Source of the DNA: Flavobacterium cutihirudinis
Lineage (GTDB): Bacteria; Bacteroidota; Bacteroidia; Flavobacteriales; Flavobacteriaceae
DNA length: 64,000 nt
Direction of reading: 5' to 3'
Assembly (NCBI RefSeq): GCF_003385895.1
Contig: NZ_QRDQ01000008.1
Span: 310,001-374,000 of the forward strand
Within the stretch, counting starts at the first letter, position 1. Every line of letters starts with the position of its first letter. The position numbers and the translations under genes were made by a program. Under the pieces are notes generated by a model. That model had not been told where the DNA came from and ran no database searches. It saw nothing but the letters and a program-made list of their open reading frames with translations. Below, one piece after another: positions 35,742 to 44,501 of the stretch.

Positions 35742-37709
35742 ATGAATTTTCCAAAACAAAAAATATTTACAGCTTTAAAAATACTTGCCGTTGTAGTGGT
35801 TTTGCTTTGCATCGGATTGTATTTTTTTAGAAACTCGCTTTTGAAACAAGCTATTGCAAAAGTTACCCATAAAATGGCGGTTGATTATAATAGTGACTTT
35901 TCTATAAAAGAAGCCTCATTCGATGGATTATCTACTATCAAATTGACAGATGTGGTTTTGGTTCCGAAAAATGCCGACACACTTTTAAAAATTAACAACA
36001 TTGAAACCAGCGTCAGTTTGAGCAATTTATTAATTGGCGATGTTCAGGTTGGGACTTTAAAAGTCAATAACGGTTATATTCAGCTCGTAAAAAAAGGAAA
36101 AATCAGAAATTTTGATGCTTTCCTGAAAAGAAATAAAGACGAAGATTCTGAAAAAAATGAAAAAAGAAAATACGGAACTTTTGCGTATCGAATTATTTCA
36201 AAATTGCTGAATTTGGTTCCGACCGATATGAATTTGGAAAACTTCCAATTCAAAATTGACGACAACGGAAAAAAGACAAATATTGCAATAAACAAACTTG
36301 TTTTAGACAACAAACAGCTCGAAACCAACATTCACGTCGTAAGCAAAGATTTTGACCAAAAATGGAACTTAAAAGGCTTTGCAGATCCAAGAAATCAAAA
36401 AGCTGACATTCGTTTTTTTAATCTAGATACCGGAGCGATTAAAGTTCCTTATCTTGATGAACGTTATAATCTGAAAGCAAGTTTTGATTCTATCCGACTG
36501 AATGTCGAAAATATTGACAAAAGTGGCAGCGAATTGCATATCGACGGTTACACTTCGATTGTAAATCTAAAAATCAATCATCCAAAAATTGCAAGCAAGG
36601 ATGTTGTGATCAAAAATGCCCGCTTTGATTACCGCTTTTTATTAGGCGATAGCTTTATTTCGATCGACAGCAGCTCTACGATGCAACTGAATAAAATAAA
36701 AGTGCGTCCTTACGTTTCTTACGATACCGAAGAAGATACCGTTTATACTTTAAAAGTTGATATCCCAAAAATGAAAGCCCAGGATTTCATTGTTTCCTTG
36801 CCAGATGGATTATTTACGCATTTCCAGGGAATGCAGGCAACAGGAAATTTCGATTATAAACTGGATTTCAAATTCAACAAAAACAAACCGAACAAACTCG
36901 TTTTTGACAGTAAACTGAATAAAGAGGATTTACGAATTACTAAATATGGCGAAGCCGATTTAAATAAACTAAACGGTGAATTTGTTTATCGTGCAATAAT
37001 CCAAAATGTATTGCAACGACCAATTTTAGTTGGAAATGCGAATCCAAATTATACACCTTTGGATCAAATTTCTCCTTATTTGAGAAAATGTGTTTTAACG
37101 ACCGAAGACCCCTCTTTCTTCTCACATCGCGGTTTTATAAATGAAGCTTTCAAACAATCGATTCTAAAAAATATCAGAACTAAAAAATTCTCTCGCGGCG
37201 CGAGCACGATTAGTATGCAGCTGATTAAGAATGTTTTTTTAACGCGTGAAAAAACGCTTTCGCGAAAGCTTGAAGAAATCCTGTTAGTCTACATTTTAGA
37301 AAACAACCGAATTGTAAGCAAAGAAAGAATGCTGGAAGTCTATTTTAATATCATTGAATGGGGGCCAAATGTATACGGAATTGGCGAAGCAAGTCATTTT
37401 TACTTCCAAAAAAGTCCATCGGCTTTAAACGTAGATGAATGTTTGTATTTGGCAACGATAATTCCGAAACCAAGAAAATTCATGTATCAATTTAATGATG
37501 AAGGAAACTTGAAAGATTTCGCTATTAAAAACCAAAAATTCTTAAAGAATTTAATGTTCAGAAGAGGACTTTTAGTTCCCGAAGATACACTAGGGCAATT
37601 GCCTGTTTATATTTCCGGGAATGCACGTTCGCTGATAAAAATTAAAGTTCCGGATTCGACGGCAATTAAAAATGATTCTTTGTCTGTTGAAGATGAGTTT
37701 GAATTGTAA
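35742..37709 (+). CDS. AsmA-like protein fused to a GT51 peptidoglycan glycosyltransferase
   Basis: 655 residues from the ATG at 35742. The longer frame starts at a TTG overlapping radA. One N-terminal membrane anchor (about 11-28) is followed by a long beta-rich AsmA/DUF748-like region (about 35-400: FDGLSTIKLTDVVLVPKN, TSVSLSNLLIGDVQVGTLKVNNG). The C-terminal domain is a transglycosylase with all GT51 blocks: EDPSFFSHRG with the catalytic Glu, RGASTISMQL, KLEEILLVY and YFNIIEWGPNVYGIGEA. No transpeptidase domain. It would polymerise lipid II at the outer face of the inner membrane. Head-to-tail with radA (20-nt gap). Confidence 0.85.
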   Translation: MNFPKQKIFTALKILAVVVVLLCIGLYFFRNSLLKQAIAKVTHKMAVDYNSDFSIKEASFDGLSTIKLTDVVLVPKNADTLLKINNIETSVSLSNLLIGDVQVGTLKVNNGYIQLVKKGKIRNFDAFLKRNKDEDSEKNEKRKYGTFAYRIISKLLNLVPTDMNLENFQFKIDDNGKKTNIAINKLVLDNKQLETNIHVVSKDFDQKWNLKGFADPRNQKADIRFFNLDTGAIKVPYLDERYNLKASFDSIRLNVENIDKSGSELHIDGYTSIVNLKINHPKIASKDVVIKNARFDYRFLLGDSFISIDSSSTMQLNKIKVRPYVSYDTEEDTVYTLKVDIPKMKAQDFIVSLPDGLFTHFQGMQATGNFDYKLDFKFNKNKPNKLVFDSKLNKEDLRITKYGEADLNKLNGEFVYRAIIQNVLQRPILVGNANPNYTPLDQISPYLRKCVLTTEDPSFFSHRGFINEAFKQSILKNIRTKKFSRGASTISMQLIKNVFLTREKTLSRKLEEILLVYILENNRIVSKERMLEVYFNIIEWGPNVYGIGEASHFYFQKSPSALNVDECLYLATIIPKPRKFMYQFNDEGNLKDFAIKNQKFLKNLMFRRGLLVPEDTLGQLPVYISGNARSLIKIKVPDSTAIKNDSLSVEDEFEL

Positions 37710-37743
37710 TATTATAAAAAGCTAATATTTAAATTTTATCGAT

Positions 37744-38073
37744 TTGACTTTTACATTAATCCTTTTTACATTCAGCATCATTTTTATATTTGTCGGATTG
37801 ATCGAATATATATTTCCTCCAAAAGATAGAAATCAAAAAGGATATCGCACAAAAAACTCATTAGGATCTCAAGAACGGTGGGATTTTGCACAAAAATATT
37901 CTGCAAAAATGATTATAATTTCTGCGTTATGTTCATTAATAATTTCTATTATTGGAACAATCTTACATTTGAACGATAATGAAGGCTTTATTGCTGCAAT
38001 TATTGTAATAGTTTTTTTTATCTTTTTTATTAGACAAAAAACAGAAAGAGCAATTAAAAATAAATTTGATTAA
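37744..38073 (+). CDS. SdpI family membrane protein
   Basis: 109 residues with three membrane segments (about 2-24, 55-74, 80-97). The loop GYRTKNSLGSQERWDFAQKY is the SdpI/YfhL signature (Y-R-T-x-x-S ... W-x-x-A). In Bacillus, SdpI gives immunity to a killing peptide; in other bacteria the family is uncharacterised. The start is TTG 37744, since no in-frame ATG exists upstream. Ends at a convergent terminator. Confidence 0.75.
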   Translation: MTFTLILFTFSIIFIFVGLIEYIFPPKDRNQKGYRTKNSLGSQERWDFAQKYSAKMIIISALCSLIISIIGTILHLNDNEGFIAAIIVIVFFIFFIRQKTERAIKNKFD

Positions 38074-38076
38074 AAA

Positions 38077-38111
38077 AAGCCTATAAAAAATCATATTTTC
38101 TTTATAGGCTT
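38077..38111. terminator. Bidirectional terminator between convergent genes
   Basis: Perfect 11-base stem AAGCCTATAAA / TTTATAGGCTT between the stops at 38073 (+) and 38131 (-), preceded by an A-run. Confidence 0.85.
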
Positions 38112-38130
38112 AATCTTAGTGTGATAATAT

Positions 38131-39168
38131 TTACGGTGCCGGATCAGGAATAATAGCCTGAACAGCATCAATCTCGGCAAGAATTTCTTTAGAAAGCACT
38201 ATATCAATTGTATCAATATTTTCTTTTAATTGTTCTAAAGTTGTAGCTCCAATAATTGCACTTGTCAAAAATGGCTGTTGTAAAACAAATCCCATTGCCA
38301 ATTGCGTCAATGTCAAATCATGTTTTTGAGCAATTTCCTGATACAATTTGGTTGCTTGTGTGCATTGCTCGCTATTGTAACGTTTGTATTGCGGAAAAAG
38401 ATTAATTCTCGCTTTCGGATGACTTTCTCCGGTTAAGAATTTACCAGTAAGAACTCCAAAAGCCAAAGGTGAATATCCTAACAAACCGACATTTTCATAT
38501 TTTGAAACTTCGGCCGAATTAACTTCAAACAAACGATTCAATAAAGAATACGGATTTTGAACCGTTTTTATTCTTGGCAAATTATTGTATTTACTTTCTT
38601 CCAGAAGACGCATCATTCCCCATGAATTTTCATTTGAAACTCCAATATGATTAATTTTTCCTTCTTTGATTAATCCGTCAAAAGTTTCAAGGATTGCTCT
38701 AAAATTATCTTCCCAAACATCATCATGTCCATGAAAAGCACGTTGCCCGAAATTATTTGTTTTCCTTTCCGGCCAATGCATCTGATACAAATCGATATAA
38801 TCAGTTTGCAGTCTTTTTAAACTATTTTCAACCGCATATTTAATGCTCGCAGGCGAAAAATCTAATTTCTCGCGCATATAACCAAAACTCGGATTTGGCC
38901 CAGCAATTTTTGATGCTAAAATTACTTTATCGCGATTTCCTGACTTCTTAAACCAGGTTCCGATAATTTTTTCTGTGCTTCCATAAGTAGCTTCACTAGC
39001 AGGAACTGAATACATTTCGGCAGTATCGAAAAAATTAACGCCTCGTTCAAGCGCATAATCCATTTGCGCATGACCTTCGGCCTCTGTATTCTGCTGACCA
39101 AAAGTCATTGTTCCGAGGTTGATTTTACTAACTTTTATGTCGGTGTTGGGTAATGTAGTGTATTTCAT
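38131..39168 (-). CDS. Aldo/keto reductase, Tas-like
   Basis: 345 residues, NADPH-dependent aldo/keto reductase with a TIM barrel. Catalytic tetrad visible: Asp and Tyr in FFDTAEMY, Lys in LASKIAGP, His in DLYQMHWPE. The N-terminus (YTTLPNTDIKVSKINLGTMTFGQQN, split here as a family landmark) and the HAQMDYALERGV segment closely resemble E. coli Tas. The C-terminal SAIIGATTLEQL cofactor motif is present. Physiological substrate unknown. It lies alone, with a large repeat in the gap upstream. Confidence 0.9.
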   Translation of the reverse strand: MKYTTLPNTDIKVSKINLGTMTFGQQNTEAEGHAQMDYALERGVNFFDTAEMYSVPASEATYGSTEKIIGTWFKKSGNRDKVILASKIAGPNPSFGYMREKLDFSPASIKYAVENSLKRLQTDYIDLYQMHWPERKTNNFGQRAFHGHDDVWEDNFRAILETFDGLIKEGKINHIGVSNENSWGMMRLLEESKYNNLPRIKTVQNPYSLLNRLFEVNSAEVSKYENVGLLGYSPLAFGVLTGKFLTGESHPKARINLFPQYKRYNSEQCTQATKLYQEIAQKHDLTLTQLAMGFVLQQPFLTSAIIGATTLEQLKENIDTIDIVLSKEILAEIDAVQAIIPDPAP

Positions 39169-39271
39169 TTTTTCTTAAAGATTCAAAGTTGCAAAGAAAC
39201 AAAGGTACAAAGGGATTTTTCAAATCTAAATTTGTCAAAGGTTAAAAAAAGTACAAGATTTTCTGGTTTCT

Positions 39272-39356
39272 CCCGCAAGGTTTCCAAAACCTTTTAGGTA
39301 TAAACATTTCATATCAAAATCAAAACAAACCTACAAGGTTTTGGAAACCTTGCAGG
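39272..39356. repeat. Long inverted repeat (AAGGTTTCC type)
   Basis: Arms 39272-39299 and 39329-39356 match as complements at 26 of 28 bases. The core 19 bases (39275-39293 vs 39335-39353) are perfect. Each arm is itself near-palindromic (AAGGTTT-CCA-AAACCTT). On both sides lie ACAAAGG-type words (39183-39211, 39396-39417). Confidence 0.85.
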
Positions 39357-39416
39357 AAAGCAAAAAGGCCCAAAAGTAAAAACCTTTGAGCCTTTGTATC
39401 TTAAAACCTTTGTTCC

Positions 39417-40361
39417 TTAATTAATGCTATTCAACATCTCCGCAATTTCATCTAATCTTGGAGTCAAGATAATTTCTATTCTACGGTTTTTAGCTTTTCC
39501 TTCCGGAGTTGCGTTGCTTGCCAAAGGAGAAAACTCGCTACGTCCTGCCGCTGTTAATTTTTGTTTATTGATTTTAGTATTTTCACTCAAAATCGCAACA
39601 ATTGCAGTTGCTCTTTTAGTAGATAAATCCCAGTTGTTTGCAATTGGACCAGAACCTGCATACGGATCATCATCAGTATGACCTTCGATAAGAACAGATA
39701 GATCAGGATTATCACCTAAAACTTTTCCAAGTTCCACAACCGCTTTTCTACCTTCAGTTCCAACGGCCCAGCTACCTGAGTTGAAAAGTAATTTGTTTTC
39801 CATAGAAACATAAACTTTTCCATTTTTCTGTTCCACCGTCAAACCTTTTCCTTCAAAGCCATTTAAAGCTTTAGATAAAGTTTCTTTTAGTTTTCGCATC
39901 GATTCTTCTTTCGCTGCAATCATATCTTCAAGCTCTTTCAGACGGCTTGCCGTTTTGTCCAAACGAGCTTGCTCATCGGCTAATTTTTTAGATTTTGCTT
40001 CTAATTGCGCCAACAAATCACGGTTTTTAGCCATATTGCTTTCTAATGCATCATTGCTGTTTTTCTCCAATGCATTATAAGAATCTTGTAAAACTTTATA
40101 CTTTTTTTGTTCCGCAGCAAGATCCGCTTTTTGTTTTGCAAGATCATCTTTTGTGCTTGCCAGATCTTTGGTTAATTTATCTTTATCCAACTCCAGCTGA
40201 TTTTTAGCAGTTTTTAAATCTGCATTTTCATCAGAGATGGAACGATTTTCTTTCTTTAAATCTGAATACTTCGTTTCAAGATCGTTGTAAATCTTTTTAG
40301 ATACACAAGAAGTAGCAGACAAAGCCAAAACTACTAATCCGATGGAGGCTTTTTTAATCAT
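39417..40361 (-). CDS. OmpA-family peptidoglycan-binding lipoprotein with coiled coil
   Basis: 314 residues from the ATG at 40361 (MIKKASIGLVVLALSATSC; lipobox Cys about 19). The longer frame begins in non-coding DNA. A long charged coiled coil (about 30-185, many E/K heptads) precedes a C-terminal OmpA domain (LLFNSGSWAVGTEGRKAV...IEGHTDDDPY...NWDLSTKRA...NRRIEI) with the residues that contact diaminopimelate. Likely tethers the outer membrane to peptidoglycan. A single gene. Confidence 0.9.
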   Translation of the reverse strand: MIKKASIGLVVLALSATSCVSKKIYNDLETKYSDLKKENRSISDENADLKTAKNQLELDKDKLTKDLASTKDDLAKQKADLAAEQKKYKVLQDSYNALEKNSNDALESNMAKNRDLLAQLEAKSKKLADEQARLDKTASRLKELEDMIAAKEESMRKLKETLSKALNGFEGKGLTVEQKNGKVYVSMENKLLFNSGSWAVGTEGRKAVVELGKVLGDNPDLSVLIEGHTDDDPYAGSGPIANNWDLSTKRATAIVAILSENTKINKQKLTAAGRSEFSPLASNATPEGKAKNRRIEIILTPRLDEIAEMLNSIN

Positions 40362-40508
40362 TTTTAATTTTTGGGTTTTATTTGGGGCAATTAATAATTT
40401 ACAAATTCCAAAACTGAAAATCCACATTCCAAATAGTCTTACTCTTTTAATGGAATCTACATTTAAATCTTCGAATCGCTATTTTCTCAACAAGAACAAT
40501 ACCAAACT

Positions 40509-41270
40509 TTACTCAATTTCAACTAAAACCGGGCAATGATCAGAGTGAACTGCATCTGGAAGAATAACCGCTCGTTTTAAACGATGTTGTAATGAATCGC
40601 TAACTAAATTATAATCGATACGCCATCCTTTGTTGTTTCCTCGGGCTCCTGCTCGGTAACTCCACCAAGAATAATGATGAGGATCTTTATTAAAATGACG
40701 GAAACTATCTATAAAACCTGATTTCATAAAAGCATCCAGCCAGGCACGTTCAGCAGGCAAAAATCCGGAAACTGTTTTATTACGAACAGGATCATGAATA
40801 TCGATTGCTTCGTGACAGATATTATAATCTCCGCAAATAATAAGATTTGGGATTGTTAGTTTCAGTTCGTTAATATACGTTTGAAAATCATCCATAAACA
40901 TAAATTTATGATCTAATCTTTCAATATTTGTTCCCGATGGAAGATACAAACTCATTACAGAACAATCTTCAAAATCGGCACGAAGATTACGTCCTTCAAA
41001 GTCCATATGATGAATACCTGTTCCATATACAACTGTTTTTGGCTCAATTTTAGACAAAATTGCCACACCGCTATATCCCTTTTTTGTTGCTGGATAATAG
41101 TATTGGTATGGATAACCGGCAGCGGTAATGGCATCAACCGGAATTTGATCCTGCGTCGCTTTGATTTCCTGAAGACAGATTACATCAGGATTTGCCTGTT
41201 GCAGCCATTCTATAAAACCTTTTGTTATTGCAGCACGAATTCCGTTAACATTATAAGAAATAATTTTCAT
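40509..41270 (-). CDS. xth: Exodeoxyribonuclease III
   Basis: 253 residues, AP endonuclease/exonuclease III family. Landmarks: MKIISYNVNGIRAA (1-14), CLQEIKA with the metal-binding Glu (E37 region), GYSGVAILSK, GDYNICHEAIDIHDP, RIDYNLVSD and the terminal SDHCPV with the catalytic His. Cytosolic base-excision repair. Transcribed divergently from the olsF-like gene. Confidence 0.95.
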   Translation of the reverse strand: MKIISYNVNGIRAAITKGFIEWLQQANPDVICLQEIKATQDQIPVDAITAAGYPYQYYYPATKKGYSGVAILSKIEPKTVVYGTGIHHMDFEGRNLRADFEDCSVMSLYLPSGTNIERLDHKFMFMDDFQTYINELKLTIPNLIICGDYNICHEAIDIHDPVRNKTVSGFLPAERAWLDAFMKSGFIDSFRHFNKDPHHYSWWSYRAGARGNNKGWRIDYNLVSDSLQHRLKRAVILPDAVHSDHCPVLVEIE

Positions 41271-41292
41271 CAGAGTATTTTTTTTAGGATTC

Positions 41293-41300
41293 CAAATGTA
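41293..41300 (-). promoter_or_regulatory. -7 element (TACATTTG) for xth
   Basis: Exact TAnnTTTG match on the reverse strand, 23 nt upstream of the start at 41270; no clear -33 TTG. Confidence 0.45.
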
Positions 41301-41352
41301 ATAAAAAAGTGGAAAGTTTGTAATTGAATAAAGGAAAAGTAGAGTTTTTTGT

Positions 41353-41360
41353 TATCTTTG
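41353..41360 (+). promoter_or_regulatory. -7 element (TATCTTTG) for the olsF-like gene
   Basis: Exact TAnnTTTG match, 30 nt upstream of the ATG at 41391. Confidence 0.5.
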
Positions 41361-41390
41361 TCCACTGCTCTAATTAATTAAAAATAATAC

Positions 41391-43193
41391 ATGGGTTTAG
41401 TTACCGCGAAAGAAGTTGCAAAGGCAATAAATGTTGAGAAGTACGGAGTATTTGGTACTTTTTCAGGCTGGATTCTTATGAAGGTTCTTAAGATCTCGAC
41501 CCTTAATAAAATTTACGATCATAATAAACATTTAGAGGATGTTGCTTTTCTAAACGGAATTTTGGATGAGATGGAAATCAAATTTGAAATTCCTGAAGAA
41601 GATTTAAAACGTTTGCCAAAAGATGGAGCTTATATTACCATTTCAAATCATCCGCTTGGAGGAATTGATGGGATTTTACTTTTGAAGTTAATGCTTGAAA
41701 GAGAGCCAAATTTCAAAATCATTGCTAATTTTTTATTACACCGTATTGTTCCGCTTAAAAAATATATCATGCCGGTTAATCCTTTTGAAAATCATAAGGA
41801 TGCAAAATCAAGCGTGGTCGGAATAAAAGAAACGTTGCGCCATTTAAGCGATGGAAAACCTCTGGGGATTTTTCCTGCCGGAGAAGTTTCAACGTATAAA
41901 GACGGAAAATTAGTTGTTGACAAACCTTGGGAAGAAGGTGCAATAAAACTAATTAGAAAAGCTAAAGTTCCTGTTGTTCCGATTTATTTTCATGCCAAAA
42001 ACAGTAAATTATTCTACTGGCTTTCTAAAATAGATGATACTTTAAGAACCGCAAAACTTCCTTCTGAGCTTTTGACTCAAAAAGATCGTGTAATTAAAGT
42101 TCGTATTGGAAAACCAATTTCTGTTAATGAACAAAATGAGCTGGAAACTTTTGAAGAATATTCAGAATTCTTAAGAAGAAAAACCTATATGTTGGCGAAT
42201 CCTTTTGAAAAGGACACAAAACTTATTGATACAGCCAGTCTTAAAATCACAAAAGCGCCTAAAAAAATCGTTACGCCTGCAAGCGAATCAAAAATGATTG
42301 ATGAAGTTCAGGCTTTACGAGAAAACGATTCACGTTTATTACAAAGTAAAAATTACGAAGTGTTTTTTGCCAGAGCAAAAGCAATTCCGAATATCATACA
42401 TGAAATTGGCCGTCTTCGCGAAATTACTTTCCGTGAAGTTGGAGAAGGAACCAATGAATCGATTGATTTAGACGAATACGATCAATATTATCACCATATG
42501 TTTTTGTGGGATGATGATACCAAAAAAATCGCCGGAGCTTACCGAATGGGACTTGGTTCTGAAATTTATCCAAAACATGGAATTGAAGGTTTTTATTTGA
42601 CAGACTTGTTCCGATTTGAGCCAGAACTTCATGATATGATGCATAAATCGATTGAAATGGGTCGTGCCTTTATCGTTCGTGAATATCAGCAAAAACCAAT
42701 GCCTTTATTCTTATTATGGAAAGGTATTATACATACAACTTTACGTCATCCGGAACACAAATATTTGCTGGGCGGTGTAAGTATTAGCAATCAATTCTCT
42801 GATTTCTCTAAATCATTAATGATTGAGTTTATGAAATCAAATTATTACGATCCGTATATTGCACAATACATTCACCCGAAAAAAGCATATAAAGTAAAAC
42901 TAAAAGACGCCGATAAAGATTTCATTTTTGATGAAGCAGAATCTGACTTAAATAAATTTGACAAAATAATCGACGAATTAGAACCAGGAAATTTACGTTT
43001 ACCGGTTTTGATTAAGAAATACATCAAGCAAAATGCACGTGTTGTAGCTTTTAATGTCGATCCTTTATTTAATAATGCTGTAGACGGCTTAATGTACATT
43101 AGAATCGCCGATATTCCAGAAAGCACTATGAAACCAGTTATTGAAGAGTTTCAGGTAGAACTGGAGCGAAAATTATCTGAGAAAGAAGATTAA
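41391..43193 (+). CDS. olsF: Bifunctional acyltransferase for ornithine lipids (OlsF-like: PlsC domain plus OlsB-like GNAT domain)
   Basis: 600 residues, two domains. N-terminal half (about 60-290): a 1-acyl-glycerol-phosphate-type O-acyltransferase with ISNHPLGGID (H87 and D93, a six-residue step rather than the usual H-x4-D), IMPVNPFE, GIFPAGEVS and VPVVPIYFHAKN. C-terminal half (about 310-600): an N-acyltransferase resembling OlsB/GNAT (IHEIGRLREITFREVGEG, LDEYDQYYHHMFLWDDD, AGAYRMGLG, IEMGRAFIVREYQ). This order matches OlsF, reported to make ornithine lipids in Flavobacterium and Serratia. A haemolysin-like label is common for such proteins. Cytosolic face of the inner membrane. Confidence 0.82.
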   Translation: MGLVTAKEVAKAINVEKYGVFGTFSGWILMKVLKISTLNKIYDHNKHLEDVAFLNGILDEMEIKFEIPEEDLKRLPKDGAYITISNHPLGGIDGILLLKLMLEREPNFKIIANFLLHRIVPLKKYIMPVNPFENHKDAKSSVVGIKETLRHLSDGKPLGIFPAGEVSTYKDGKLVVDKPWEEGAIKLIRKAKVPVVPIYFHAKNSKLFYWLSKIDDTLRTAKLPSELLTQKDRVIKVRIGKPISVNEQNELETFEEYSEFLRRKTYMLANPFEKDTKLIDTASLKITKAPKKIVTPASESKMIDEVQALRENDSRLLQSKNYEVFFARAKAIPNIIHEIGRLREITFREVGEGTNESIDLDEYDQYYHHMFLWDDDTKKIAGAYRMGLGSEIYPKHGIEGFYLTDLFRFEPELHDMMHKSIEMGRAFIVREYQQKPMPLFLLWKGIIHTTLRHPEHKYLLGGVSISNQFSDFSKSLMIEFMKSNYYDPYIAQYIHPKKAYKVKLKDADKDFIFDEAESDLNKFDKIIDELEPGNLRLPVLIKKYIKQNARVVAFNVDPLFNNAVDGLMYIRIADIPESTMKPVIEEFQVELERKLSEKED

Positions 43194-43211
43194 TTTCGAT
43201 ATTATACAAAT

Positions 43212-43245
43212 AAAAATCCCATCCGTACAGCGGATGGGATTTTTT
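43212..43245. terminator. Bidirectional terminator after the olsF-like gene
   Basis: Perfect 10-base stem ATCCCATCCG / CGGATGGGAT (5-nt loop) with an A-run before and T-run after, between convergent stops at 43193 and 43279. Confidence 0.9.
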
Positions 43246-43278
43246 GCTTAATTACAATTTTATCTGAATATGAATTAA

Positions 43279-43647
43279 TTATTCATTTCCGATTTCATTC
43301 ATTTCTTCAAATTGGTTTTTAGGATCGGCTCCATATTGATTTGGTCCTTTTTCACCATCAATACAGCACAAGTACAAATTATAATATGGAATAAGACAAA
43401 ACCAGCCACTTTTACCTACGTCATGCATTCTTCTAATTGTAACCGCAATAGTAGGAACTATAATAGCAATTAAAAAAACACCTATTAATAATCCTCCAAT
43501 GGTATCTGGCAATAAAGAGGATAGAAAAATCAATGCAAATATTAAAATATAATATGCTAATACAAACATCCAGTATTCCTTTCTTCGGGCTCTTCCATTA
43601 AAATTCGCATAATTCTCGAAAACTACTTTTTTAAACATTTCAATCAT
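43279..43647 (-). CDS. DUF805 family membrane protein (copy 2)
   Basis: 122 residues from the ATG at 43647 (MIEMFKKVVFENYANFNGRA), chosen by comparison with the paralogue at 44502-44927; the longer frame starts at a TTG. Starts with the DUF805 landmark (Y-x-x-F-x-G-R-A-R-R-x-E-Y-W), then membrane segments, then IRRMHDVGKSGW, which is the second family signature, and a tail GPNQYGADPKNQ. Inner-membrane protein of unknown role. Last member of a four-gene same-strand group with two TM2 genes and a second DUF805 gene. Confidence 0.88.
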   Translation of the reverse strand: MIEMFKKVVFENYANFNGRARRKEYWMFVLAYYILIFALIFLSSLLPDTIGGLLIGVFLIAIIVPTIAVTIRRMHDVGKSGWFCLIPYYNLYLCCIDGEKGPNQYGADPKNQFEEMNEIGNE

Positions 43648-43680
43648 CTTCTTAAGACTTTTTATAATTTTCCTACTCTT

Positions 43681-43708
43681 GGGATTTTCGGTTACTCCTT
43701 TTAAACTT
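43681..43708 (-). promoter_or_regulatory. Conserved leader motif upstream of DUF805 copy 2
   Basis: On the reverse strand: GGAGTAACCGAAAATCCC then AAGAGTAGGA. The same word series, with a few differences, stands upstream of DUF805 copy 1 (44951-44982). It lies 33 nt before the start codon. Confidence 0.45.
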
Positions 43709-43805
43709 AACCTCAATATTACCAAGTTTAAAAAGAACAATCAGCTATTAAAAGTTATGATTATACAATAAAAAGACATTTTGAAACCCAAAATATAATA
43801 ATGCA

Positions 43806-43833
43806 AAAAATCCCGCTCTTTCGAACGGGATTT
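43806..43833 (-). terminator. Terminator of TM2 gene 2
   Basis: Stem AAATCCCG / CGGGATTT with a 10-nt loop, followed on the reverse strand by T residues. Just past the stop at 43844. Confidence 0.8.
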
Positions 43834-43843
43834 TTATATGTTT

Positions 43844-44119
43844 TTAAAACCAGCCTTTATAACCTACTTGATAGGTCTGAAAAAAATCTTCATCAGATTT
43901 CGTCAGGTAAATGATTCCTTCTACAATTCCAATTACACCACCAATTCCGCACATAAGACCTAAAATCAATTGGATAATTCCTTCTTTGGTATAGCCCAAA
44001 TAAAATTTATGGATTCCCAAAGCACCTAATAAAATAGCTAGAATTCCTGCAGAAATTTTCTTGTTTTCCTGCTGTGAACGAGGTGGATTATTCCAATGTT
44101 CTGTTTTTGTATTTTCCAT
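43844..44119 (-). CDS. TM2 domain protein (copy 2)
   Basis: 91 residues. A short polar N-terminus (NNPPRSQQENKK) precedes the TM2 domain: ISAGILAILLGALGIHKFYLGYTKEG, the (F/L)LGxxGxHxFYLG helix-turn pattern, then IQLILGLMCGIGGVIGIVEGIIYL. It ends in FFQTYQVGYKGWF, shared with its paralogue. Two membrane helices with a DRF-like turn; function unknown. Paralogue of 44202-44483 (obvious by eye), each with its own terminator. Confidence 0.88.
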   Translation of the reverse strand: MENTKTEHWNNPPRSQQENKKISAGILAILLGALGIHKFYLGYTKEGIIQLILGLMCGIGGVIGIVEGIIYLTKSDEDFFQTYQVGYKGWF

Positions 44120-44161
44120 TTTTTAATGTTTTTAAATTCTTATAAAATGTTAAGCAAAAAA

Positions 44162-44189
44162 AATCCCAACTGCCGCGACAGATGGGATT
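44162..44189 (-). terminator. Terminator of TM2 gene 1
   Basis: Stem AATCCCA / TGGGATT continuing as CTG / CAG around the loop; T-run beyond on the reverse strand. Just past the stop at 44202. Confidence 0.8.
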
Positions 44190-44201
44190 ACTATTTATTA
44201 T

Positions 44202-44483
44202 TTAGAACCAGCCTTTTTTACCAACCTGATAGGTTTGGTAAAACTCTTCGTCTGTTTTAGTCAGGTAAATAATTCCTTCAATAAGACCTATTAAACCACC
44301 TATCGTTCCACAAGTAACGATACCGATAATTAATTGAATTATTCCTTCTTGTGTATAGCCTAGAATAAATTTATGTACACCCAGACCCCCTAATAAAATC
44401 GCAAGTACTCCTGCAACAACTTTTTTATTTTCTGGTCTTGGCTGAGATGGTGTGTTCCAGCTTTCTGGTTTTGTAGTTTCCAT
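44202..44483 (-). CDS. TM2 domain protein (copy 1)
   Basis: 93 residues, same layout as the neighbour at 43844-44119: METTKPESWNTPSQPRPENKK head, VVAGVLAILLGGLGVHKFILGYTQEG first helix and turn, IQLIIGIVTCGTIGGLIGLIEGIIYL second helix, and FYQTYQVGKKGWF tail. Here the FYLG word is FILG. It begins 18 nt after DUF805 copy 1, so these two are co-transcribed. Confidence 0.88.
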   Translation of the reverse strand: METTKPESWNTPSQPRPENKKVVAGVLAILLGGLGVHKFILGYTQEGIIQLIIGIVTCGTIGGLIGLIEGIIYLTKTDEEFYQTYQVGKKGWF

Positions 44484-44501
44484 TTATATATTATTATTTA
44501 A

